62,826 nt of DNA from Rhodopirellula europaea 6C. GTDB lineage: Bacteria > Planctomycetota > Planctomycetia > Pirellulales > Pirellulaceae. The stretch covers positions 1-62,826 of the forward strand of contig NZ_ANMO01000271.1 in the NCBI RefSeq assembly GCF_000338295.1, given 5' to 3'. Position numbers and translations under genes: made by a program. Below, in pieces: positions 55,614 through 62,826 of the stretch. Under the pieces are notes generated by a model. That model saw only the letters and a list, made by a program, of their open reading frames with translations. It ran no database searches and had not been told where the DNA came from. The stretch's first letter is position 1. The number at the start of each line of letters is the position of its first letter.

Positions 55614-56282
55614 TTAATTTTGCTCGATATGGATGCTGCGCCGTCGTCGTTCGGCACGTCGAATGTCATCGATCAAACCGGCCACTTCACCGACGTTGTT
55701 GATCCCAACCAACTCCAGCTCGGGATCGCTCTTGTCGGTGCTGATGATGGAGATTGAACCGACGTTGAACATTCGCTGGATCGGGCCCTGTTCGTAGCTT
55801 ACATCGCTGATGTCGATCACTTCAATTCGATCGGTGCGGCGAGTCAGGATTCCGGTCTTGTGAATGAATCGTTGGCTGGTCAGTTCGTACTGCACACCCA
55901 GCCGTTTAGCGGCGTAGTTCAATCCCACCATGATCCAAAGAACTGCGATCACGATCAAAGCGATGCCGAATGTGAGTTGCTCGATGAATCCGGCCGCGAC
56001 CAAAATGACAACGCTCAGGATGGCCAATCCGATCCAAGAACCAATCATCGCTTTGGGGCTGTAGCCACCTTCCCAAAGTGTCTCTTCTTCTTCGTGATCA
56101 TCCAGTGATCGCTTCTTCGTGATTTCGTCCATGAACCTTTCTTTAGGAGTGCTCGCCGCTTGACCGGACTCAGGAGCCGGGGTGGACGATGCCGCCGAGG
56201 AAAGCGGATCGGGAACCGACTCCGTTTGAGCGGGAGTGGCGGGGGTTGCGTTTTCGTCTGTTGGGTTGGCCGGGTCAGTCAT
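55614..56282 (-). CDS. Membrane protein with bacterial PH domain
   Basis: The 222-residue protein has a disordered, Pro/Ala/Thr-rich N-terminus (1-50), an acidic linker, two adjacent membrane helices (about 78-98 and 102-122) and a YdbS/bPH2-like PH domain (about 128-210). That domain has YELTSQRFIHKTGILTRRTD and IEVIDISDVSYEQGPIQRMF. Such proteins are membrane-associated adaptors of unknown exact role. ATG start. It is co-transcribed with the GYF_2 protein gene, two bases downstream. Confidence 0.85.
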   Translation of the reverse strand: MTDPANPTDENATPATPAQTESVPDPLSSAASSTPAPESGQAASTPKERFMDEITKKRSLDDHEEEETLWEGGYSPKAMIGSWIGLAILSVVILVAAGFIEQLTFGIALIVIAVLWIMVGLNYAAKRLGVQYELTSQRFIHKTGILTRRTDRIEVIDISDVSYEQGPIQRMFNVGSISIISTDKSDPELELVGINNVGEVAGLIDDIRRAERRRRSIHIEQN

Positions 56283-56608
56283 CGTTGAGTCGTTCCTGTT
56301 GATTCAATTCGAGGGTTGGTTCACGAGCGGTTTCAATCCAAAAATCGTGCCAGTGCTGGCAAGTCGTCGCAGAACCAAACAAATGTTCTGAGCCGAAACC
56401 GTTGTCCTACTTGGCCGAAATCACCGCGTTCTGGGGCGCGACACCGTGATGGCTCGGTCAGTGAATGTCAGACCAGACACCTCGCATCCGAAGACGTTCT
56501 GGACGATCATAGCACACCTTTGAAAGACTCGTGAATCATGCTTGCCCAGTGCACCGGGGCAGAGTGTTTGAAAATCGGGTGAATTTTCTACATTGAATTT
56601 GACTGCAA
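56283..56608. other. Divergent intergenic region upstream of nrdR
   Basis: These 326 bases lie between the PH-domain gene (minus) and nrdR (plus). A weak promoter-like pair TTGAAA and TACATT (15-base spacing) lies just upstream of nrdR. No NrdR-box palindrome could be recognised by eye. Confidence 0.35.
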
Positions 56609-57079
56609 ATGCGTTGCCCGTTCTGTCATTCCGATAACGACAAAGTCCAAGATTCGCGGACGGCCGAGGCTGGGTACGTGGTTCGTCGAAAGCGGCTGTG
56701 CCAAACGTGTCAGCGTCGTTTTACCACGCTGGAGCAAATCGATGCGTTGAACGTTCGAGTGGTCAAAAGCGACGAAACCCGTGAGCCGTTTGATCGCGAA
56801 AAAATCAAGCGTGGGATCGAGCGAGCGTGTTCGAAACGTGCTGTCACCAGCGACGAGATCGAAAAGACCGTCCAAAAAATCGAAGAAGCGATTTACGCGG
56901 AATTTGACATGGAAATTCCCACTGCAACGATCGGCGAAGTCGTGTTGCGGAAACTCGCGACGCTGGACGAAGTCGCTTACATTCGATTTGCGAGCGTTTA
57001 CCGAGACTTTGACGACGCGAAGGATTTCTTGCAGATCGTTTCCAACCTTCAGCGTGACGCTGAAACAGAGGATCGCTGA
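56609..57079 (+). CDS. nrdR: Transcriptional repressor NrdR
   Basis: The 156-residue repressor of ribonucleotide reductase genes has the family's normal length. The N-terminal zinc ribbon has Cys3, Cys6, Cys31 and Cys34 with RKRLCQTCQRRFTTLE. The ATP-cone follows (VVKSDETREPFDREKIKRGI, about 51-70) and binds ATP/dATP to set DNA binding. The ATG starts MRCPFCHSD, standard for NrdR; no Shine-Dalgarno is visible. Its stop overlaps the next gene's ATG by one base (TGATG). No ribonucleotide reductase gene lies in the window. Confidence 0.97.
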   Translation: MRCPFCHSDNDKVQDSRTAEAGYVVRRKRLCQTCQRRFTTLEQIDALNVRVVKSDETREPFDREKIKRGIERACSKRAVTSDEIEKTVQKIEEAIYAEFDMEIPTATIGEVVLRKLATLDEVAYIRFASVYRDFDDAKDFLQIVSNLQRDAETEDR

Positions 57080-58281
57080 TGAGTCCACGCACCCCACTTG
57101 CCTGGAAAAATCTGATCGGCAATCCCGCGCGATTGTGCGTGGCTGCTGCGGGAGTGGGGTTTGCCGCCGTGCTGATGTTCACTCAAAACGGTTTTCGCAA
57201 CGCGTTGCTGGACAGTCCCGTGCGACTGATCGAAGTGGTCGATTGCGAGTTGGTCGCAATCAGTCCCGCTCGCTACATGTTGCCGGTCGACGAAAGGTTC
57301 CCGCGTTCCTTGCTTCGCCGAGTCAAAGCGGATCCGGCGGTGACGGACGTGCAAGCGTTGTTGATCGAGCGAACGATGGCACGCGTGCGAGTCGAAGGCA
57401 GTCCATCGCGACCGATTCGGGTGATTTCGGTCCCCGACGCTAGTCTTTATTCCCCGGGTTCGAGCGATACATCACGACCCTGGTTGAATATCGCTGGGCT
57501 GAACGAGAGTCGCGATGCCTTGCGGCAAAGAGATACGGCGCTGGTCGATCGCAAAACCCGATCTGAATACGGGTTTCAGTTCGACGATTCGGGGAATCCA
57601 GCGGATCAGCGAATCGAGTTGTCGAACCAATCGATCGAACTGGTGGGTTCATTCACCTTGGGAACCGACTTTGCCAACGAAGGGTCGTTGCTGATCGCCG
57701 AGTCATCGTTTGCAAACTATTTTCCCCGGCGCGGCTACGGCAAGCCACTCGAAACAGTAGACCTGGGTTTGATTCGTTTGCAGGACGGCGCCTCGCCGGA
57801 AGAAGCGGCGGAGCGTTTGACGGCAATGGCCGCCGGTCAGTGGCAAGTCCTGACGCGGCAGCAAATTCGCGATCGAGAGCAGACGTTTTGGAGTGAACAA
57901 ACGCCGGTTGGAATGATCTTTCTGATCGGCACTCTGATGGGATTCGCGGTTGGAATCATCATTTGCTACCAAATCCTGTTCACCAATTTGCAGGACGCGA
58001 TGTCGGAGTACGCCACGCTGAAGGCGATGGGATACCCCAATCGATTTTTCGTCGGGTTGGTGGTTCGACAATCGGTGTATTTGTCGGTTCTGGGATTCAT
58101 TCCCGCCGTCCTGATCGCTTTGCTGCTGTTTCGAATGCTCGAATCATTGACCGGTTTACCGATGGCACTGACGGTCGCTCGCGCCGGGTCCGTGTTGATT
58201 CTGACGACGCTCATGTGCCTGATCAGCGGATTATTGGCCCTGCGGAAGCTGGTTCGGGCGGATCCGGCCAGCCTTTTCTGA
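57079..58281 (+). CDS. DevC-like ABC transporter permease
   Basis: The 400-residue permease is of the FtsX/MacB type. One membrane helix near the N-terminus (about 18-34) is followed by a 240-residue extracytoplasmic domain and three C-terminal helices (about 276-300, 331-352, 370-388). This matches DevC, the partner of a DevA ATPase in heterocyst-glycolipid-type export. SEYATLKAMGYP (about 309-320) is the typical coupling helix region. It overlaps nrdR by one base, so it shares its transcript. No ATPase or membrane-fusion gene follows within the window, which is unusual for this family. Confidence 0.85.
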   Translation: MSPRTPLAWKNLIGNPARLCVAAAGVGFAAVLMFTQNGFRNALLDSPVRLIEVVDCELVAISPARYMLPVDERFPRSLLRRVKADPAVTDVQALLIERTMARVRVEGSPSRPIRVISVPDASLYSPGSSDTSRPWLNIAGLNESRDALRQRDTALVDRKTRSEYGFQFDDSGNPADQRIELSNQSIELVGSFTLGTDFANEGSLLIAESSFANYFPRRGYGKPLETVDLGLIRLQDGASPEEAAERLTAMAAGQWQVLTRQQIRDREQTFWSEQTPVGMIFLIGTLMGFAVGIIICYQILFTNLQDAMSEYATLKAMGYPNRFFVGLVVRQSVYLSVLGFIPAVLIALLLFRMLESLTGLPMALTVARAGSVLILTTLMCLISGLLALRKLVRADPASLF

Positions 58282-58486
58282 TGCGGCGAAAGATTCGGTC
58301 GGCCAATTCCGCCAGCCCCAGTTCGGCGGAAGATCACACTGGTTTGTGAGGATCGTGGGGCGATACAATGAGGTCGCGATTTCGTGTCCCTCGCGGGCGA
58401 CGTGCGTTTGTTCGATAGCTTGTTTTCAATTGGTCTGAGTAGTGAATTTCCACACTAATCTTCGTTTCGATGCCAAGGTCTCCTGG

Positions 58487-61400
58487 ATGACTCGATTGAC
58501 AATCGCGGCCGTGATCGTTGCCGCAATGTTTTTCGCGATGTCGCTTCCATCGAAAAACGCTCAAGCCCAAGGGTTGTTCGATTCGCGGATGCAGATGGGT
58601 GATGCGGAGTTTCTGCCCCCACCGCGAAGCATGCGGCAAATCATTCGCGACGCTGAGGAAGCGATCAATGAGAAACGCTACAGCGACGCGGTCGTGCGTT
58701 TGGGGAACCTGTTGCTTCGATCTGGTGACAACCCTTCCTCCGAAACGATGCAGGACTATTACTATCCGATCACCGGGGCTGATGATGAAGATCAAGATCA
58801 GCGTGAACGACCGCTCAGTGATCAACGCGGCATGTTGGATCGCAATGGGCAGCCGATCGAGGACGAGACGGAACAAGCGGAGGCGTTGGCACGGCTGCAA
58901 AGTCGGTTGCCAGCTAGCTTGTTGGAACATGTCCGTGATCTGATCGGTGAGCTTCCAAAAGAAGGTTTGGAAATCTATCAGCTTCGCTACGGGCCGTTGG
59001 CGGCCAAACTGCTGGAAGAAGCCGGCCCAAAACGCGACTGGAAAACCGTCGAACGCGTGCGACGCGAAACGTTCCATACCGAAGCGGGATACAAGGCTTC
59101 GGTTTTGTTGGCGGTCCGTGAGTGGACGCTTGGCAATCCGCTGGCGTGTTCGTTGCTACTGGATGATTTGGTCGACGAGCAACGCATCGTTGATCAAGTG
59201 GGTGAGTCCGTGGTGATCTTGCATGCCATCGCGTGTGCTCGGTCGGACCGCATGATTCCCTCGCCGCGAAAGTATCCCGAATCATTCACGTCGATGTTCC
59301 CAAAGGGCGAAGCCGACGAAGTCGCTTGGAAAGAATTCATTCGAACGCAGAGCGAATCCGACTTGGTCACCGCGGAATCGTTGGCCGAGAACTATCCCTT
59401 GCTGGGTGGCAGCGTGGATCGCAACGGTTCGGGCTCCGGTCAAATGCCACTGAGCAACCCGCGTTGGATGGTGGAGTCGTCCGCCAGCCCACGCCAGGAA
59501 CGAATGATTCAGGAGAAGACACAGCAGCTCAAAGCCACCGGGCAATTGCCACCGCCCTCTTGGACTCCGTTGCAGGTGGGCGATCAGTTGTTGATGCGAA
59601 CAACTCAGCGATTGCTGGGGGTCGATTTCCGAACCGGAAAACGTGTCTGGCAATACCCGTGGTTCAGTACTTCCGAGACCGCTTTGTCGCCCGACCTGAC
59701 GGACCCGATGGAAGAGGAAGAAGACCCGGTTGATATCCTCGTTCAGCGTGTTTGGAACGATGTTCCGTTTGGCCAAATATCGAGCGATGGCCGCCGAGTC
59801 TTCATGGTCGACGATCTGGGCAAGATTGAGATCGAGCGGTTCAGTCCCTTTGCGAGCCGCGGGATGTCGTCGTTGGCGAACACGTTGGTGGCATTGGACC
59901 TGGAAACACAGGGCAAGATTCTTTGGCGAGTCGGCAAATCGGAATCCATTCCGTCGGAATTGTCCGAAGCCTTTTTCCTGGGGCCGCCACTTCCGTTTCG
60001 CGGTGATCTCTATGTGATCGCCGAGATTGCTGGTGAAGTCGTTCTGTTGTGCTTGGATCCGGCCGACGGCTCCGTCCAATGGCAACAAGTCTTGGTTGCG
60101 GTGGAGTCCGGTGGGATCGGTTCTGATCCGGTTCGCCGCGTTGCCGGAGCCATGCCAACCTATCACGATGGGTTGTTGATCTGTCCGACCGGAGCCGGTG
60201 CCACTGTCGCAATCAATCTGGTTGACCGAACGATTCGTTGGGGTAACCAAATCCCGCGAAGCCAAGAGTTTGTTCATAGCATCTACCGTCCTAACACTCG
60301 CGTGTCGGCGAATCAGCTCAGTCGTCGTTGGACGCACTCGTTGGCGATCGCAAAGGGCACTTCGGTGGTGCTGACTCCGATCGAATGCGATCGATTGCAA
60401 GTTCTCGATGTCTTGTCTGGACGCAATCGCTTCACTCCGAAAAACCGCATTCGATTGGCTTACGTTGCCGGTGTTCAAGATGACTTGTTCTTCGTCGTTG
60501 GTGCCGATGAAGTGTCAGCGTGTTCGTTGAATGATGGATCGGAAGTTTGGTCCACGCCACCAACTTTGGTTCGACCCGGCCAAAGGATCTCGGGCCGCGG
60601 GGTATTTGGAACGGATCGCTACTACCTGCCCACGACAACCGATGAGCTGATTGAAATCTCGCTGAAAAATGGAGAGGTTTTGCAGCGACGAACGGTGCGT
60701 TTTCCTTTGGGGAACTTGATTGCGATCGACGGCGAATTGATCTCGCAATCCGCGACGATGGTGGCGGTTGCCTATGGCGAGCGTTCTTTGCAACCACGCG
60801 TGGATGCCTTGCTACAGAAGGATCCCGAAAACTTCTTTGCTCTCGTTCGAAAAGCGGAATTGCTGATCGAGCAGGAACAGCGACCTCGGGCACTCGAGTT
60901 GCTTCGAAAGGCTCGCGAATTAGATCCCGACAACGATGAAGTGATCATGTTGTCGGTGGAAGCGATGCTCGGCAGCCTCCGCCAAGACCCGAGCGATTCC
61001 AGCGTTGATTTGGACGCTTTGATGAAACTGATTGACCAACCAGAACAGCGGGCCGAGTTGTTGGTTCTGCAAATCAAAGGCGCCGTCGATCAATCGGCCG
61101 ATGCAATTGATCATCCCAAGGCGTTGGAGTTGCTGCTAGATTTGTCGGAACTGGTCCTGCGACATCCGACGCTCAATCGTGACATGGACGCGGTCTTTCC
61201 TAACGCGGCGCGACAGTTCACCGTTGACGATTGGATCAGTGCTCGCGTGGCACAGTTGGTGTCCACCGCTTCGGAAGATGAGTTGGCTGACATGACCGGT
61301 AAAGTCGAGTCAGTGGTTTCAGCACGTGGGAACATGGACGGAACGGCGCTGATGCGGACGCTCCAACATTTTTCACCCGTCGTGGCGGCGACTAATGGTT

Positions 61401-62826
61401 TGCGCCGGGACATGGCCGCCCGTGCGTTGCTGATAGAAGACGGTTTAATGGCCGAGCGTCTGATTTGGGCCGATACGATGACGACCGATGACGCGTTGCA
61501 GTCATTGAGCAACGATCGTTTGTTGATGCTCGCGAAGCTGTATAGCAAAGAAGCATGGAACCTCGATCGATTGGTCGTTGGGGATCTGCTCGCTCAACGT
61601 TTGGGCGACACCGAGCCCGTCGGAGCGGACACATTCATTGAAGACGCTCTGCAAGCCAATCCGATCCGAGGGCGTGACTATGACATGGGCGAACAATGGC
61701 CTCGCGAAGTCAACTTGGAATGGCAGTCGATGAGAATGCCTCGGTCCCGGGGCATGATGATGAACGATCGACGCTACGCGAAGTCGACTCATTTGATGGG
61801 ACACCAGCTTCGTGGATGGAATGCGATGAGTGACAACATGAACTCGTTGGCATTGATCAACCCGTACGGCATTCATCGCTCGATTCCCCTCGAAGGTTTT
61901 TCGGGAATGCGATCACTCGGCAACGAGTTGACCTACAGCGGTGGATTGCTGCTGTTGTTGACTCAATCGGAACTGATTGCAATTGATTTGTTCCGAACAT
62001 TGGGAGCGAACGGTGAAGAAGCCATTCGATGGAGGCGAACTCTCGGCACTGACGGCCAACCGGTTGCCAAGCGTCGAAGCGCCGCGACACCATTCGGCAA
62101 TCAGATCTATCGAAACATGATGGTCTCAGCGACCGCCGACAATGGCGAGGCACAGTTGATTCTTGGGCCCGTTTTGGGCGATCGATTGTTCTTGTTGCAA
62201 GGCACCGAACTGATTTGTCTGGATGCAGTTTCCGGCGAAGAACGTTGGCGAACACCGACTGAAGCCGTTGGGAACGCGGTCGTTCATGCCGAAGGTCGAG
62301 TGTTGGTTGTCAGCAAGTCGCAGAATCAAATTGAAAGCTATGACATTCACGACGGCGGATTGTTAGGAATCCAAAAACGATCGATTGGATCGGTGATCTC
62401 GTCACTTGGATCGCACGTGCTGACTGTGACTCGGGTGAATCGAGAAGCCGACGCACCATCCGATGCGAGCGAAGAGTTGAGAGCGAGCTATGAGGCTGCC
62501 AAAGAGATGCACGATCCTCAACTGGTTGAGCTCATCGACATGAACTCGGGAGAAACCGTGCTGTTTCGGGTTGCGGATAGTCAAAACGTCAACGAGGCCT
62601 CGGCCTATGCCGAGATGACCGACGGACGCTACTTCACGTTACTGGATCACACCGGACGAACAACGATTTGGGACTTATTGTCGGGACGCGAAATTTCTGA
62701 CGTGATGGTGCCGGCTCGGAAGGGTTTGTACGGCGTTTCCGTGATGTCCCTTCAAGATCAAATGGTGGTTCTGCCACGGCATCGTAAACCGAGTCGCGAC
62801 CTTGCGTCGTTGCGTTCGGTGTCTGT
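58487..62826 (+). CDS. Large exported PQQ-like/TPR repeat protein, partial
   Basis: The frame is open from this ATG to the window end (1446 codons) and continues outside. A signal peptide (MTRLTIAAVIVAAMFFAMSL) is followed by a helical domain (about 40-330) and PQQ-like propeller repeats (GKRVWQYPW about 384, GSVQWQQ about 528, GSEVWSTPP about 685). A TPR-like helical stretch (about 772-820; ENFFALVRKAELLIEQEQ) comes next, then more propeller repeats (GEERWRTPTE about 1251) near the end. Such proteins are periplasmic or surface scaffolds. AAGG lies eight bases before the ATG. It is separated from the permease by about 205 bases. Long minus-strand frames within it are antisense shadows. Confidence 0.85.
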   Translation, partial: MTRLTIAAVIVAAMFFAMSLPSKNAQAQGLFDSRMQMGDAEFLPPPRSMRQIIRDAEEAINEKRYSDAVVRLGNLLLRSGDNPSSETMQDYYYPITGADDEDQDQRERPLSDQRGMLDRNGQPIEDETEQAEALARLQSRLPASLLEHVRDLIGELPKEGLEIYQLRYGPLAAKLLEEAGPKRDWKTVERVRRETFHTEAGYKASVLLAVREWTLGNPLACSLLLDDLVDEQRIVDQVGESVVILHAIACARSDRMIPSPRKYPESFTSMFPKGEADEVAWKEFIRTQSESDLVTAESLAENYPLLGGSVDRNGSGSGQMPLSNPRWMVESSASPRQERMIQEKTQQLKATGQLPPPSWTPLQVGDQLLMRTTQRLLGVDFRTGKRVWQYPWFSTSETALSPDLTDPMEEEEDPVDILVQRVWNDVPFGQISSDGRRVFMVDDLGKIEIERFSPFASRGMSSLANTLVALDLETQGKILWRVGKSESIPSELSEAFFLGPPLPFRGDLYVIAEIAGEVVLLCLDPADGSVQWQQVLVAVESGGIGSDPVRRVAGAMPTYHDGLLICPTGAGATVAINLVDRTIRWGNQIPRSQEFVHSIYRPNTRVSANQLSRRWTHSLAIAKGTSVVLTPIECDRLQVLDVLSGRNRFTPKNRIRLAYVAGVQDDLFFVVGADEVSACSLNDGSEVWSTPPTLVRPGQRISGRGVFGTDRYYLPTTTDELIEISLKNGEVLQRRTVRFPLGNLIAIDGELISQSATMVAVAYGERSLQPRVDALLQKDPENFFALVRKAELLIEQEQRPRALELLRKARELDPDNDEVIMLSVEAMLGSLRQDPSDSSVDLDALMKLIDQPEQRAELLVLQIKGAVDQSADAIDHPKALELLLDLSELVLRHPTLNRDMDAVFPNAARQFTVDDWISARVAQLVSTASEDELADMTGKVESVVSARGNMDGTALMRTLQHFSPVVAATNGLRRDMAARALLIEDGLMAERLIWADTMTTDDALQSLSNDRLLMLAKLYSKEAWNLDRLVVGDLLAQRLGDTEPVGADTFIEDALQANPIRGRDYDMGEQWPREVNLEWQSMRMPRSRGMMMNDRRYAKSTHLMGHQLRGWNAMSDNMNSLALINPYGIHRSIPLEGFSGMRSLGNELTYSGGLLLLLTQSELIAIDLFRTLGANGEEAIRWRRTLGTDGQPVAKRRSAATPFGNQIYRNMMVSATADNGEAQLILGPVLGDRLFLLQGTELICLDAVSGEERWRTPTEAVGNAVVHAEGRVLVVSKSQNQIESYDIHDGGLLGIQKRSIGSVISSLGSHVLTVTRVNREADAPSDASEELRASYEAAKEMHDPQLVELIDMNSGETVLFRVADSQNVNEASAYAEMTDGRYFTLLDHTGRTTIWDLLSGREISDVMVPARKGLYGVSVMSLQDQMVVLPRHRKPSRDLASLRSVS

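Noticed and set aside
56500-56608. NrdR box upstream of nrdR
   Set aside because: No convincing ACACWATATATWGTGT-like palindrome could be seen.
59282-60478. 398-codon minus-strand frame near the right edge
   Set aside because: It is antisense to the long PQQ-like frame, which has a signal peptide, ribosome site and repeat motifs.

Overview
The window looks like chromosomal DNA of a marine planctomycete close to Rhodopirellula. This is inferred from several hallmarks. Two secreted proteins carry the planctomycete extracellular signal (LExRxLLA / LETRRVMAA type) and dockerin-like C-termini. There is a Tat-exported Gfo/Idh/MocA oxidoreductase, a formylglycine sulfatase, a MauG-like dihaem peroxidase, a BBP7-type outer-membrane barrel and PQQ/TPR repeat proteins. 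Intergenic DNA is full of palindromic and dispersed repeats. GC content is moderately high, so long open frames appear antisense to almost every true gene; these were left out. No tRNA, rRNA or CRISPR array was seen.

Layout. 1-4089: small secreted or membrane proteins of unknown function on the minus strand, separated by repeat-rich spacers. 4090-8398: a Gfo/Idh/MocA oxidoreductase and a secreted HExxH metalloprotease with dockerin. 8611-26598: one 18-kb gene for a roughly 6000-residue extracellular protein (beta-helix-like, PPC, Fn3-like and GEVED segments, dockerin) with a metzincin-like segment that has lost all its zinc ligands. 27055-31294: an LTxxQ-type periplasmic protein, a clear terminator, and convergent dnaE. 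31590-38051: cytochrome c peroxidase, three unknown proteins, a flavin monooxygenase, and repeats including a MITE-like element with long terminal inverted repeats. 38052-43112 (minus): GH43 glycosidase, terminator, then ruvX, a C25-type caspase-fold peptidase and a sulfatase. 43256-46282 (minus): a zinc-ribbon/PilM-like ATPase whose fold appears circularly permuted, preceded by a small secretin-like exported protein. 46526-51686: small exported proteins, a DinG-type helicase translationally coupled to a GNAT protein, and a divergent SpoU/TrmH rRNA methyltransferase. 52015-55108: a pilus-formation-N/BON protein followed by an outer-membrane barrel. 55222-58281: a GYF/PH membrane pair, then nrdR overlapping a DevC-like permease. 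58487-end: a large PQQ/TPR exported protein that runs off the window.

How genes may work together (inference). The sulfatase, GH43 enzyme and oxidoreductase fit sulfated-polysaccharide breakdown. The giant pseudo-protease-bearing protein and its co-oriented active metalloprotease share dockerins and C-terminal tails and may form an extracellular pair. The permuted PilM-like protein, two stand-alone secretin-like proteins and the Pil_N/BON protein suggest an unorthodox pilus or secretion machinery spread along the region. Functional names rest on motif recognition by eye; no database search was run.
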